Assembly (NCBI GenBank): GCA_023663825.1
Contig: JAMPGQ010000012.1
Location: 1-39,930 of the forward strand
Length of the DNA: 39,930 bases
Origin: Anaeroplasma bactoclasticum
GTDB lineage: Bacteria; Bacillota_I; Bacilli_A; Acholeplasmatales; Anaeroplasmataceae
Direction of reading: 5' to 3'
Shown: positions 25,182-34,009 of the stretch, piece by piece
Layout: every line of letters begins with the position of its first letter
How positions within the stretch are numbered: the first letter of the stretch is position 1
The notes under the pieces: generated by a model
The model's database searches: none
What the model saw: the letters and a program-made list of their open reading frames with translations, nothing else
What the model was told of the DNA's origin: nothing
Position numbers and translations under genes: made by a program

Positions 25182-25484
25182 ATGCCTAGAAACCCAATAA
25201 CTAGCCTAAGTCAAATTCTTTTATCCTTAAATTCCTTTGAATATGCAACTTTAGCCTATATCCTTGGCATCCTTTTAAGTGAGGGCTTAAATTATAATGA
25301 GCAAGCTTCCTTAGGCAACTTCTATAATTTATTAGGAGAAGTGATTCAAACAATAGGAGCACAAGGGCAAAATTTAGACTCCTCTTCATCACAGCAAGCC
25401 CCTAACATAGATGCTACGATTCAAACTTTAAAGGGAAAAATAGGAAATATTGAAGAGATAATAAATAAATTTAAAAGTATATAA
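25182..25484 (+). CDS. Small hypothetical protein
   Basis: 100 residues from the ATG at 25182, chosen because AGAGG lies 6 bp upstream; the 27 extra in-frame codons before it look like non-coding AT-rich sequence. A hydrophobic helix-like stretch (FEYATLAYILGILLSEGL) is followed by a polar middle and a C-terminal coiled-coil-like helix (ATIQTLKGKIGNIEEIINKF). No family recognised. It is divergent from the ABC operon and convergent with the diacylglycerol kinase-like gene. Confidence 0.6.
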   Translation: MPRNPITSLSQILLSLNSFEYATLAYILGILLSEGLNYNEQASLGNFYNLLGEVIQTIGAQGQNLDSSSSQQAPNIDATIQTLKGKIGNIEEIINKFKSI

Positions 25485-25509
25485 AAAGGGATATCCATAT
25501 AGGATATCC
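25482..25509 (-). terminator. Terminator of the dagK-like gene
   Basis: GGATATCC repeated around ATATA (25489-25496, 25502-25509) forms an 8-bp stem, followed by CTTTTTAT on the minus strand. Confidence 0.65.
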
Positions 25510-26348
25510 TACTTCCAAGCCTCATAATGTGTTACGTTACTTACAACCTCACCATCAATTTGAAGTGCGGTTGGACGATCAAATATGACTTCAATGTGCT
25601 TAGCTTCAATTAAACTACAATACCTTTTCTTCTTCAAATGCTCTCCTTTAAATATTTTAGCAAAGGTAAGTAAAGCATTTAAACGACAAGCTTTACGCAT
25701 AATTACAAAGGATAATTTATCAGAAAGACGGTCCTGTTTAGGAGCAACCATCATTCCTCCTCCATAATATTGCCCATTCATAGCTGAGGCAAACCAAACC
25801 TTTTTAAAGTTAAGTTCTTTTCCATCTACAATAACCTTCGCATTAGGACATTTATACTTAGTTAGTAATAGTTTAATAGCTATGCTAGTATAATTGAGAT
25901 CTGTTATTCCTTTTGCTTTAAGTGCGTCTGCAACTTCACACACCATTCCATCAATACCAAAGCCAATGCCATTAATATATAAGGTTTCTTTCCCATTAAT
26001 TTTAACTTTAGGTAAGTTTTCTAAATATGGATTTAATAAAACGATATTTCCATCCTCATGGATGTCTCTTAAAAAGTCATTCCCAGTTCCAGCGCGATAT
26101 AGATAGAATGAAGCTTCTATACTATGCCCTCTTAAGGCATTAGCTAGGTGATTTAGGGTACCATCACCACCAACCAAAATAATTTTATCCTCTGGAAGAA
26201 TAGTATTTATGAATTTTTCATGATCAAATTCTAATACGTTTAATTCCTGCAAATTAGGATATTTTTCTTCTAAAGCAAGCTTTGCTTCTTCTTTCATTCT
26301 TTCTCCTTGCCCATTTTTAGCAAGTGGATTAAATAATAAATAGTTCAT
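25509..26348 (-). CDS. Diacylglycerol kinase family lipid kinase (DagK/YegS-like)
   Basis: About 279 residues. GGDGTLNHLANAL is the catalytic glycine-rich motif, FNPLAKNGQG the N-terminal DGK-cat strand, and YRAGTGNDFLRDI the substrate-side motif. It probably phosphorylates diacylglycerol or a related lipid at the membrane face. The ATG at 26348 (MNYLLFNPLAKNGQG) is preferred over an upstream in-frame start because it fits the family N-terminus and has AAAAGGAA upstream. It overlaps plsC by 20 bp, so the pair forms a phospholipid metabolism operon. Confidence 0.87.
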   Translation of the reverse strand: MNYLLFNPLAKNGQGERMKEEAKLALEEKYPNLQELNVLEFDHEKFINTILPEDKIILVGGDGTLNHLANALRGHSIEASFYLYRAGTGNDFLRDIHEDGNIVLLNPYLENLPKVKINGKETLYINGIGFGIDGMVCEVADALKAKGITDLNYTSIAIKLLLTKYKCPNAKVIVDGKELNFKKVWFASAMNGQYYGGGMMVAPKQDRLSDKLSFVIMRKACRLNALLTFAKIFKGEHLKKKRYCSLIEAKHIEVIFDRPTALQIDGEVVSNVTHYEAWK

Positions 26349-27168
26349 TAGATAAATGTTCCTTTTCTTTCTTGATAATTTTTTCTGACTCAAAAGCGAG
26401 TTCTGTTGTCCTTTTTTCTAAAACCTCCTCTTTAGGAATGACTTTTGCGATTTTTAGTATCGTTTTAGTAGACCTAAAAGGAAAATTTTTTGCAATTAAA
26501 TTTGTATTTTCTACATAGCATACGGCAATATCTGTTCCAACTTTAGTAGCTATCTTAAAGGATCCCGGATGAAAGGGGAGTAATTCTGTAGTTTTACTTC
26601 TTGTCCCTTCAGGACAAATATAAATACTAGCAAGGTCTCTTGCAATGAAATCTGCAGCTTTTCTAACCATTTGAACACCAGAATGTGCGTCCTCGCGATC
26701 CAAAGAAATGAAACCAGCACGATGTATGAAAGGACCACATATAGGTATTTTTAAATTTTCCTTTTTTGTTACACAAATTAATGGCTGCAATTTCAGCTTT
26801 GCAACAAACAGCAATGGATCAAAATTTGAAATGTGATTAGATACTACTAAATATCGCTTATTCTTTTCTAAAAGCTCTTTTCCAATCACTTTTACTTTAG
26901 TTCGTGAGAAAAACAAAAGCTGAAGAATGGTTTGTCTCACCCAAAAGTAGTAAAAGCGATTAGGATTTTTGATTTCTTTTTTTTGATTCAAGAAAAGAGA
27001 AATAATAAATAGTATAATGAGGTATATTCCAAAAATCACCACATATAAAATTGGAATTAAAAGAATCGGAACAAATAAAAAATACCACGAAAAATAAAGA
27101 TGGGTAAAATAATAAATTGCCCCTGATGCTCCTATGCTTAATACGAGTAAAATAATTGCAAGAATCAA
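26329..27168 (-). CDS. plsC: 1-acyl-sn-glycerol-3-phosphate acyltransferase (PlsC)
   Basis: Makes phosphatidic acid from lysophosphatidic acid. Two N-terminal TM helices precede the acyltransferase domain with the HX4D motif NHISNFDPL, the substrate motif GFISLDRED and PEGTRSK. A GTG at 27177 abuts the SD (GGGAAG at 27178-27183), so the in-frame TTG at 27168, 9 bp beyond the SD, is the more likely start. The product is about 279 residues. Upstream, an extended -10 TTATGGTATAAT lies on the minus strand. Confidence 0.88.
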   Translation of the reverse strand: MILAIILLVLSIGASGAIYYFTHLYFSWYFLFVPILLIPILYVVIFGIYLIILFIISLFLNQKKEIKNPNRFYYFWVRQTILQLLFFSRTKVKVIGKELLEKNKRYLVVSNHISNFDPLLFVAKLKLQPLICVTKKENLKIPICGPFIHRAGFISLDREDAHSGVQMVRKAADFIARDLASIYICPEGTRSKTTELLPFHPGSFKIATKVGTDIAVCYVENTNLIAKNFPFRSTKTILKIAKVIPKEEVLEKRTTELAFESEKIIKKEKEHLSNELFII

Positions 27169-27191
27169 TAAACTCACTTCCCTACAACCAC

Positions 27192-27200
27192 ATTATACCA
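27192..27200 (-). promoter_or_regulatory. Extended -10 promoter of plsC-dagK
   Basis: Minus-strand TGG-TATAAT (-10 hexamer at 27192-27197), preceded by TTA. The -35 is weak. Confidence 0.55.
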
Positions 27201-27251
27201 TAATTCGACATAAGATTTCGATAGTATTTGATATTTTTTTAAAAAAGAAGT

Positions 27252-27283
27252 AAAAAAAAACTATAGCTAACAATTAGCTATAG
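27252..27283 (-). terminator. Terminator of the mrp gene
   Basis: Perfect 10-bp stem CTATAGCTAA/TTAGCTATAG (27261-27270, 27274-27283) with a run of nine T on the minus strand. Confidence 0.9.
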
Positions 27284-27291
27284 GAGTAAAA

Positions 27292-28113
27292 TTACTTAAG
27301 TAATGCTATGAGTTTACTTGCTGCAATATCTAACACACTTGCATCTGCCTCTTCAACTAAGCCCTGATCAACTAGATTAGCAGTATCTGGTTGAATAGGC
27401 ATTTGGTCTAATGGAGTTAGATTATAGGTTGCAGCAATCTCTTCTAGTTTAGATACGCCAAAAGGATGAAGCTTTTCTCCACAACAAGGACATTCCATAT
27501 AACTCATATTTTCCACTAACCCAAGCATAGGTATATTCATCATCTCACACATATGCACAGCTTTTCCAACTATCATAGAAACTAAATCCTGAGGAGTTGA
27601 AACAATAACAACATCATCTACAGGAATAGATTGGAATACAGTTATAGCAACATCGCCAGTTCCTGGTGGCATATCGATGAATAGAAAATCTAAATCCTCC
27701 CATAAAACATCAGTATAGAACTGTTTAACAGCTCCACCAATGACAGGTCCACGCCATAAAACAGGCTTAGTTGGTTCATCAATCAATAAGTTTACTGAGA
27801 TAAGCTTAATTCCAAGCTTAGTAATTTGTGGAAACATCAATTCTCCATTTCCCAGAATTCGGCCGTTAATTCCAAAGGCTTTTGGTATAGAAGGACCAGT
27901 AATATCTGCATCCATAATTCCTACCTTATAGCCTTTTTTTGCTAGATTTATGGCTAGCAAGGAAGTCACGGTTGATTTACCAACACCACCTTTACCAGAA
28001 ACAACACCTATAATTTTTTTAATATTATTTTCTTTTGCTGTTTGAACAAGTAAGGATTTGCGATCATTACAATCCTTTTTAGAACAGCTTGAACAATTAT
28101 GATCACATGCCAT
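27292..28113 (-). CDS. mrp: Mrp/NBP35-family P-loop ATPase (iron-sulfur cluster carrier)
   Basis: 273 residues. The deviant Walker A VVSGKGGVGKSTV, DADITGPSIP, the DMPPGTGD Walker B region and the C-terminal CPCC pair, which binds a bridging Fe-S cluster in this family, are all visible. The N-terminus also has a Cys-rich stretch (CDHNCSSCSKKDC), a feature of some ApbC/Nbp35 proteins. The ATG at 28113 has GAGG at the right distance; the longer frame from 28152 has no SD. It is single, behind its own terminator. Confidence 0.9.
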   Translation of the reverse strand: MACDHNCSSCSKKDCNDRKSLLVQTAKENNIKKIIGVVSGKGGVGKSTVTSLLAINLAKKGYKVGIMDADITGPSIPKAFGINGRILGNGELMFPQITKLGIKLISVNLLIDEPTKPVLWRGPVIGGAVKQFYTDVLWEDLDFLFIDMPPGTGDVAITVFQSIPVDDVVIVSTPQDLVSMIVGKAVHMCEMMNIPMLGLVENMSYMECPCCGEKLHPFGVSKLEEIAATYNLTPLDQMPIQPDTANLVDQGLVEEADASVLDIAASKLIALLK

Positions 28114-28176
28114 AGTTATAAACCTCGATTCACATAATATTTTTTTAAGCATATATTAATACTAAGGAGGTACCTT

Positions 28177-28413
28177 ATGCAATATTATCCACAAACATCA
28201 TATTATTATCGTGGAGAGGACAATCGTAGTCTTCTATTACCACTACTTGTCGGTGCAGCTGTTGGATTTCCCTTTGGATATATAGCAAGTAACACAAATA
28301 AGAATAATTATAATACCTATAATCCTATGCCTTATCCTGTTCAGCCATATCCAATGTATCCAGTACAGCCTATGCCACAGTACTATACACCTTATCCATA
28401 TATGCCTTATTAG
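28177..28413 (+). CDS. Small Tyr/Pro-rich membrane-associated protein
   Basis: 78 residues. A short hydrophobic glycine-containing segment (LLLPLLVGAAVGFPFGYIAS) is followed by a tail of repeated PYP/PVQPYPMYP units ending PYPYMPY. Such Tyr/Pro-rich tails occur in spore coat and surface proteins, but no specific family is recognised. A strong SD (AAGGAGG) precedes the ATG and a terminator follows at once, so it is a real monocistronic gene. Confidence 0.65.
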   Translation: MQYYPQTSYYYRGEDNRSLLLPLLVGAAVGFPFGYIASNTNKNNYNTYNPMPYPVQPYPMYPVQPMPQYYTPYPYMPY

Positions 28414-28435
28414 AATACACAAGTATTCTTTTTTT
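28413..28435 (+). terminator. Terminator of the Tyr/Pro-rich small gene
   Basis: GAATAC/GTATTC stem (28413-28418, 28423-28428) with a run of seven T. Confidence 0.75.
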
Positions 28436-28781
28436 ATTCTTCGTTATGAGAAATATCTAATTTCGATATAATCTCATTAATTCTATTTCCATATTCTAAA
28501 GCTTCATCATGAACAAATATTAATTCAGGCATTTTACGTGCCTTGATTTTTTTTGCAAGCTCACTTCTTAAATAGCCCTTACAGTCTTCTAAGGCCTTCA
28601 TATAATTTTCTAGCTTACCCTGATAGAAGGTAAAATAAATCTTCATATAGGATAAGTCTTTTGTAATTCGAACTTCAGTAATAGTAATATTTGAAAGATA
28701 ATTATTCTTAGCATCTTTTCTTAAGATTAAGGATAACTCACGTAATGATAAAGATTCTAAGCGTTGTAAAGATATACTCAT
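28434..28781 (-). CDS. rbfA: Ribosome-binding factor A
   Basis: Assembly factor that binds the 30S precursor during 16S maturation. It has 115 residues with the KH-type fold and the family segments ISLQRLESLSLRELSLILR and MPELIFVHDEALEYGNRI. Its ATG overlaps the infB stop (TAATG). It is the last gene of the nusA-infB operon in this window; truB and ribF do not follow. Confidence 0.94.
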   Translation of the reverse strand: MSISLQRLESLSLRELSLILRKDAKNNYLSNITITEVRITKDLSYMKIYFTFYQGKLENYMKALEDCKGYLRSELAKKIKARKMPELIFVHDEALEYGNRINEIISKLDISHNEE

Positions 28782-30613
28782 TATCTCTTCAACTCCTTCA
28801 TAATAGAGGCCTCGATGACATCCATTTCCTTAATATCATTATAATTTTCAATTGTAAGACCACATTCATATCCTTGACGTACTTCCTTAGCATCATCCTT
28901 AAATCTCTTTAATGAGCCTAATTTACCTTCAAAAACAACGATACCTTCACGTAATACTCTAACTAAAGAATTTCTTTCAATACAGCCATCTGTAACATAG
29001 CAACCAGCAATGGTTCCTACCTTAGAATTCTTAAATATGCTTCTAACCTCTGCCTGACCGATTACAACCTCTTCATATACTGGATCAAGCATTCCTTTTA
29101 AGGAGGCTTCAATGTCATTTAACACATTATAAATAATGTTATATAGACGAATTTCTACCTTCTTGGTAGCTGCTTCATTTCTTACAGAGGCAATAGGCCT
29201 TACATTAAATCCTATAATAATCGCATTAGAAGCTTCTGCTAAGGAAACATCAGTATCTGTGATAGTACCAACAGTTGCACGAATGATATTTACCTTTAAA
29301 TCCTCTATATTTAATTTTTCTAAGGAAGCCTTCAATGCCTCTACAGAGCCTTGAACATCTCCTTTTATAATTAAGTTTAATTCCTTAGTTGTATCAGCAT
29401 CACTACGCTTAAATAAATCCTCTAATGAGGTAGCCTTTCTAGCCTGAGCATCTACATTTTTCTTACGACTTGCACGTGCCTCAGCTGTATCTCTAGCTAT
29501 TTTTTCATCATTAAACACCATAAATTTATCTCCAGCAAGTGGAACAGCATTTAACCCTGTTACAGAAACAGCTTTCGATGGTGTAACAGAATTAAACCGT
29601 TGATGGCGGTCATCTTCCATTGTACGGATACGTCCCCAGGTGTCCCCACATACAACAATATCGCCAATTTTTAATGTTCCATTCTGAACTAAGAAGGTGG
29701 CCAAAGGACCACGTCCTTTATCTAGCTGTGCCTCAATAACACTACCCATAGCCAAACGCTTAGGATTAGCCTTTAATTCCTTCATTTCAGCTACCAATTG
29801 GATCATTTCAAGCAATTGATCTACACCTGTTCCTTGTAATGCTGAAATGGGTACGAAGATGGTATCTCCACCCCAAACCTCTGGAACAAGATTAAATTTA
29901 GTTAATTCTTCCATAACACGATCTGGATTTGCAGCAGGCTTATCCATTTTATTGACTGCAACAATGATTGGACAGCCTGCTGCCTGTGCATGGGCAATTG
30001 CCTCCTCAGTTTGTGGCATAACGCCATCATCTGCAGCAACAACTAAAACCACTATATCTGTAATTTGTGCTCCACGAGCACGCATTTGAGTAAATGCAGC
30101 GTGACCAGGAGTATCGATAAAAGTAATGGAAAAGCCCTTATGAGTCACTTGATAAGCACCAATGTGTTGTGTGATTCCGCCAGCCTCTCCACGTGCTACA
30201 CGAGAAGACCTAATGGTATCTAGTAATGTGGTTTTACCATGGTCAACATGCCCCATAATTGTAACTACAGGTGGTCTTGAAACTAAGGAAGCCTCATCAT
30301 CCTCAACTACTATTTCATCAAAACGAGTGACATCAGTAATCACCTCATCCTTTAGTTCATATCCAAATTCTAAGGCTACTAATTCTATCGTTTCACGGTC
30401 AATAGTCTGATTTTGGTTTGCAACAATACCAGCTTGCATTAGCTTCATGATAATTTGTGCATTTGTTTTTTCCATTCCACTTGCAACATCAGAAACAGTC
30501 ATACCATCCTTATAAATTAAGACGTTTTCTTTTTTTGCTTGATTTTGCTTTTTATTTTTTGCCTGTGGAATATTCGTAGTCCTTTTGTCCTGCTTATTTG
30601 TTTTTTTGGCCAC
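28781..30613 (-). CDS. infB: Translation initiation factor IF-2, GTG start
   Basis: GTPase that brings initiator tRNA to the 30S subunit and promotes subunit joining. About 610 residues, with a short N-terminal region. G1 is [12 protein letters not shown], the switch is [13 protein letters not shown]3 is DTPGHAAF and G4 is NKMDKP, followed by IF2 domains II-IV. The GTG at 30613 (MAKKTNKQ) lies 6 bp after AAGGTG; the earlier in-frame GTG at 30622 is part of that SD. ylxQ ends 10 bp upstream. Confidence 0.95.
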   Translation of the reverse strand: MAKKTNKQDKRTTNIPQAKNKKQNQAKKENVLIYKDGMTVSDVASGMEKTNAQIIMKLMQAGIVANQNQTIDRETIELVALEFGYELKDEVITDVTRFDEIVVEDDEASLVSRPPVVTIMGHVDHGKTTLLDTIRSSRVARGEAGGITQHIGAYQVTHKGFSITFIDTPGHAAFTQMRARGAQITDIVVLVVAADDGVMPQTEEAIAHAQAAGCPIIVAVNKMDKPAANPDRVMEELTKFNLVPEVWGGDTIFVPISALQGTGVDQLLEMIQLVAEMKELKANPKRLAMGSVIEAQLDKGRGPLATFLVQNGTLKIGDIVVCGDTWGRIRTMEDDRHQRFNSVTPSKAVSVTGLNAVPLAGDKFMVFNDEKIARDTAEARASRKKNVDAQARKATSLEDLFKRSDADTTKELNLIIKGDVQGSVEALKASLEKLNIEDLKVNIIRATVGTITDTDVSLAEASNAIIIGFNVRPIASVRNEAATKKVEIRLYNIIYNVLNDIEASLKGMLDPVYEEVVIGQAEVRSIFKNSKVGTIAGCYVTDGCIERNSLVRVLREGIVVFEGKLGSLKRFKDDAKEVRQGYECGLTIENYNDIKEMDVIEASIMKELKR

Positions 30614-30623
30614 ATAAATCACC

Positions 30624-30911
30624 TTATTTCTTTAATATTTTTAAAAAACCTCGATTTGTAATTCCTATAACCATGCGATTGGTTTTTCCAATGGCATGAG
30701 ATAATTCATCAGATGTATAGCTTTCATCCATTTCGATTTGATAAAAGCTTGCCTTATCCTTAAATTTTTTCTTTGTATTGTCACTAGCGTCCTTAGCTAA
30801 AAACAAATACTGAATCTTACCAGTGCCAATATCATTTAAAACACTATCTTCTCCACTTAAAAGTCCACCAGCTCTTTGACATAGTCCTAAATTATTTAAT
30901 ATTTTATCCAT
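30624..30911 (-). CDS. ylxQ: L7Ae-family RNA-binding protein YlxQ
   Basis: 95 residues of the L7Ae/L30e fold ([34 protein letters not shown]). YlxQ binds kink-turn RNA in Bacillus, with no known essential role. It lies between ylxR and infB, the standard location. Confidence 0.92.
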   Translation of the reverse strand: MDKILNNLGLCQRAGGLLSGEDSVLNDIGTGKIQYLFLAKDASDNTKKKFKDKASFYQIEMDESYTSDELSHAIGKTNRMVIGITNRGFLKILKK

Positions 30912-30914
30912 AAA

Positions 30915-31175
30915 CTATTCTAAATATCCCAAAAGTTCTTCATAAATTTCTTCTGGAATACTTACCTCCAACTTACGTTCTAATGCCTTGCTCTTTTTTG
31001 CAAGCAAAATGACATTCTTATCTTTCTTTAAATAAGCACCACGACCATTAGCCTTACCTTTTAAATCAACAATAACAGTATGCTCCGGTGTACGAACTAT
31101 TCGAAATAAATCCTTTTTCTCGCAGACTTCCTTAGAGACAACACATGTCCTTAAAATTTGTTTTTTTTCTTTCAT
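30915..31175 (-). CDS. ylxR: YlxR-family nucleic acid-binding protein
   Basis: 86 residues with the YlxR core RTCVVSKEVCEKKDLFRIVR and the GRGAYL motif. It is a small RNA-associated protein reported to modulate RNase P in some Bacillota. It starts one base after the nusA stop region and precedes ylxQ, as in the canonical operon. Confidence 0.93.
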   Translation of the reverse strand: MKEKKQILRTCVVSKEVCEKKDLFRIVRTPEHTVIVDLKGKANGRGAYLKKDKNVILLAKKSKALERKLEVSIPEEIYEELLGYLE

Positions 31176-31176
31176 C

Positions 31177-32328
31177 TTATAAACCTAAAATTTGAATTAA
31201 ACCCTTTTCATAGGCTTTTGATGTAGGCATAATATCAATCTTCCAGCCGCAAGATTGAACAGCAAGTCGAACGTTTTGACCAGATTTTCCAATTGCTAAG
31301 GATAGGTGATCATCAGGAACTACAACCTGAGAAGATTTGGTTTTTGGATCAATACTTAATACCTTTGTAACAGAGGCTGGTTGTAAAGAATTTGCAATTA
31401 ATTCTTCTGGATTCTCACTCCATTTATAAAGGTCTACTTTTTCTCCGCCTAATGCATTAACGATTTCACGGATACGGCTACCACCTTCACCAACACAAGA
31501 CCCAATCGCATCTACTCTTTCGTCATTTGAGTAAATCGCAATCTTAGTACGATCGCCTGGATCACGAGCAATCCCCTTAATTTCAATGATACCATTTTTA
31601 ATTTCAGGAATATAATTTTCAAGTAAACGTGTTACTAAATTACGTTCTGTACGAGAAACTACAACCTTTGGTTCTTTTGTTGTTTGTTCAACCTTCTTAA
31701 CATATACCTTAATGAAATCTCCAATCTCGAAATGATCGTTAGGAAGTAAATCACTAACAGCAAGTATGGAAGTCACATTAAAGCCTAGTTTTAGCGTTAG
31801 GAATTTGTCTCCAACATTTGAAACCTCAGCAGTAATCATTTCATTTTCAAAATCTTTGAAATATAAATAAGCTTTTTCTCTTTCTAGAGTACGAACTCCT
31901 TGCTTATACATATTTCCAGCTGCTAAAATTGTCATACGACTATAGGTCTTTAAATTTTCTGGCTGTAATACTAAATCTCCGACCTTATAGTTACTTTTAA
32001 TTTTTTTAGCATCCTCTAAAAGCATTTCAGCATATTGTGGTTCTGTAGGCTCTTCCTTCACCTCTTCTTGAGGTTTTTCTATTTCCTCAGTCAACTCTTC
32101 TTCTGCTTGCTTTGAATAATTTGTATATTCTTCTACAACCTTGTGAATGGAATAAAGAAGAATTTCATTCTTATCCTTTCTAAATTCTACGCGACAAGAA
32201 GTGTTCCCATGCTCCTTTTTAAAGGCCATAATTAAAGCTCTTTCCATACAGGCTAAAACCTCATCAACATTAAAGCCTCTACTTTCTGCATCTTCTTCAG
32301 CTAGCTTGTAAAAATCCTTATTGATCAT
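31177..32328 (-). CDS. nusA: Transcription termination/antitermination factor NusA
   Basis: 383 residues: an N-terminal RNA polymerase-binding domain, S1 domain, then KH1 and KH2 (CVGEGGSRIREIVNALGGEKVD; SLAIGKSGQNVRLAV). The N-terminal domain carries an acidic insertion of about 25 residues (KQAEEELTEEIEKPQEEVKE) not usual in the family. There is no acidic C-terminal repeat, as in other Gram-positives. The SD GGAGGG precedes the ATG. It follows rimP by 12 bp. Confidence 0.95.
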   Translation of the reverse strand: MINKDFYKLAEEDAESRGFNVDEVLACMERALIMAFKKEHGNTSCRVEFRKDKNEILLYSIHKVVEEYTNYSKQAEEELTEEIEKPQEEVKEEPTEPQYAEMLLEDAKKIKSNYKVGDLVLQPENLKTYSRMTILAAGNMYKQGVRTLEREKAYLYFKDFENEMITAEVSNVGDKFLTLKLGFNVTSILAVSDLLPNDHFEIGDFIKVYVKKVEQTTKEPKVVVSRTERNLVTRLLENYIPEIKNGIIEIKGIARDPGDRTKIAIYSNDERVDAIGSCVGEGGSRIREIVNALGGEKVDLYKWSENPEELIANSLQPASVTKVLSIDPKTKSSQVVVPDDHLSLAIGKSGQNVRLAVQSCGWKIDIMPTSKAYEKGLIQILGL

Positions 32329-32340
32329 TTTTTTACCCTC

Positions 32341-32787
32341 CTATAATTTTACTGCTAATCTAATAAATTTTATTTCTTTATATGGAATACGTATGGTTTT
32401 AAATCTCCCTTTTGCATTAAAGCGAAGAACCAAATTTTCATTTTCTATGGCTAATAGATTCCCTTCATAAATCATATTGGGAATTTCTATATGCACGAAG
32501 CTTCCAATATTTTTAGATACTTCTTCTAAACTTTTTAGTTCCTTTTCAGCACCAGGAGATGAAACTTCCAAAAAGTACTCTGGCATATCCTGATCGATAG
32601 AATCTAGCTGACTTGATAAAAATTCATTACAATCTGCAAGACTATCAATATCAATACCACCCTCTTTATCTATACAAACCCTCAAAATTAAAGCATCTGC
32701 TTCTTTTACAAGGTCTATAGAATAAAATGAAAGATTTTTCTCTTCAAGATAAGGAATTAATATTTTTTTCACTTTAGATAAATCCAA
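32341..32787 (-). CDS. rimP: Ribosome maturation factor RimP, TTG start
   Basis: About 148 residues. It is needed for 30S maturation and is first in the operon. Family segments are VCIDKEGGIDIDSLADCNEFLS and YFLEVSSPGAEKEL. The TTG at 32787 is chosen because GGAG (32796-32799) lies 8 bp upstream and the protein then starts MDLSKVKKILIPYL, matching RimP N-termini; the TTG at 32805 has no SD. Confidence 0.9.
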   Translation of the reverse strand: MDLSKVKKILIPYLEEKNLSFYSIDLVKEADALILRVCIDKEGGIDIDSLADCNEFLSSQLDSIDQDMPEYFLEVSSPGAEKELKSLEEVSKNIGSFVHIEIPNMIYEGNLLAIENENLVLRFNAKGRFKTIRIPYKEIKFIRLAVKL

Positions 32788-32811
32788 AATATCATCTCCA
32801 ATCAAATAAAT

Positions 32812-32833
32812 AAGAGAGGTTTTTGCCTCTCTT
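32812..32833 (-). promoter_or_regulatory. Hairpin in the rimP-nusA leader
   Basis: Perfect 8-bp stem AAGAGAGG/CCTCTCTT around a 6-nt loop, followed on the minus strand by TTATTTATTTG. It lies just downstream of the predicted promoter, so it is either an attenuator of this operon or a terminator for transcripts from the macrodomain gene upstream. Confidence 0.6.
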
Positions 32834-32847
32834 TCGTAACTACTAAT

Positions 32848-32876
32848 AGTATAACACTAATATACAATTGTTTCAA
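32848..32876 (-). promoter_or_regulatory. Promoter of the rimP-nusA-infB operon
   Basis: On the minus strand: -35 TTGAAA (32871-32876), 17-bp spacer with TGT before the -10, and -10 TATACT (32848-32853). Confidence 0.65.
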
Positions 32877-32894
32877 GTAAATTCATAAAAAAAT

Positions 32895-33584
32895 TTAAAA
32901 AAGTGTTTCTTGATGAAAAGGATCTAGCTTTTGATATTCTTCATCATAATAGTAGGAAAATATTAATCTATATATTTTTGGAGTAATACCAGGTAAATGA
33001 TACAAATCTTCAAATCGAGTGATAAATTGCTTGTTCGTTTCTAAGGTAGCAAGCTGAATATCATCTAATTTAGCATATTTTTTTAAATGCTGTAAATCAA
33101 AGGTTTGGAATGCTGCAATCATTTGTAATTCTAAATTGGATGGTCCTTCTATATCAAAACAAATGTAGCACTCTATAGGAAGTGGCTTTAAGTATTTTTC
33201 CATAATGGGCAAAACACTCACCATTCTTAAACCATCCTCATCACAGCCCAAAAGTGGAAAAGCTATTTCTGTTAATCCATATTCCTTATAATGCTTAACA
33301 AAATACTTTAAAGAATTTTCTATAGTTTCGAGATTTGTAGGAAATGCAAAGGATTCATAACAAAGCATATTAATAATTTTAATTGAATCTTCTTCAAATA
33401 AATAAGATTCGTAAAGCTTCAAGCTTTTTTCTTTAAAACGCTTTAAATAATCTCTATACATCAATGGAAATCTTGTAGAAAACTCTAAACCTTCTTTAGA
33501 ATCCATATTTCCAGATAAATTTATTTGATTAATTATCGCGCTGCATTTTGAATTGATACAATCGCAGTTCAAATATTTGACCAT
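32895..33584 (-). CDS. DarG-like macrodomain protein, orphan
   Basis: 229 residues. The first 145 follow the DarG-type macrodomain plan: SAIINQINLSGNMDSKEGLEF (residues 15-35) parallels the NPVNxxGxMGKGxAxxF strand-loop, IINML the central strand, and LTEIAFPLLGCDEDGL the I-P-LGCGxGGL loop. The C-terminal helical part also resembles DarG. DarG removes ADP-ribose that DarT places on DNA. Here the Lys-containing NFPTK stretch reads NMLCY, so catalysis is doubtful. No DarT neighbour is present. Macrodomain membership is likely; function is open. Confidence 0.65.
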   Translation of the reverse strand: MVKYLNCDCINSKCSAIINQINLSGNMDSKEGLEFSTRFPLMYRDYLKRFKEKSLKLYESYLFEEDSIKIINMLCYESFAFPTNLETIENSLKYFVKHYKEYGLTEIAFPLLGCDEDGLRMVSVLPIMEKYLKPLPIECYICFDIEGPSNLELQMIAAFQTFDLQHLKKYAKLDDIQLATLETNKQFITRFEDLYHLPGITPKIYRLIFSYYYDEEYQKLDPFHQETLF

Positions 33585-33603
33585 TTCCTATCACCTCGAT
33601 TTA

Positions 33604-33643
33604 GAAAATAAGAAACATCCATTTAAAAAAAGTATAGATGTTT
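33604..33643 (-). terminator. Probable terminator of the FakA-like gene
   Basis: AAACATC/GATGTTT (33613-33619, 33637-33643) with an inner AT/AT pairing, followed by CTTATTTTC on the minus strand. Modest strength. Confidence 0.45.
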
Positions 33644-33653
33644 GCAAAGGCTG

Positions 33654-33905
33654 TTATCCTTTTAAGCCTTGAGTTTGGCGTTCCATGTTTTCTACTACGA
33701 TATCATGGATTTCTCCTAAAGAAGCGCAGTATTCTAAAACCTTCCATGGTGTATTAGTATGAAAATGAATCTTAATTAATTCATCATCACCAACAGCAAG
33801 TAGGCAGTCACCTTTTATATTTTCTGTAATATAATCAGAGATGGCATCCTCATCTAAATCGTTTCCTGCAATTAATAATTGTGTGTCAAATTTATATTCT
33901 AACAT
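33654..33905 (-). CDS. Small protein equal to part of the FakA/YloV C-terminal domain
   Basis: 83 residues from the ATG at 33905, which has AAAGGAAG at good spacing; an in-frame extension upstream is not needed. The segment GDCLLAVGDDELIKIHFHTNTPWKVLEYC matches the GDSLVVVGDDxxVKVHVHTN region of YloV/FakA fatty acid kinase (about 550 residues), but the Dak2 kinase domain and the remainder are absent. It has its own SD and flanking terminators, so it looks like a functional small gene rather than debris. Confidence 0.65.
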   Translation of the reverse strand: MLEYKFDTQLLIAGNDLDEDAISDYITENIKGDCLLAVGDDELIKIHFHTNTPWKVLEYCASLGEIHDIVVENMERQTQGLKG

Positions 33906-33962
33906 AATATACTTCCTTTCTTCTATGCTTTGATTATAAATCAAAATACTCATTTCTTCAAG

Positions 33963-33991
33963 AAAAAAATGCTAGATTGGGTATCTAGCAT
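33963..33991 (-). terminator. Terminator of the XRE regulator gene
   Basis: Perfect 9-bp stem ATGCTAGAT/ATCTAGCAT (33969-33977, 33983-33991) with a T run on the minus strand. Confidence 0.8.
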
Positions 33992-34009
33992 TCGATTTAT
34001 ACCATTTTT

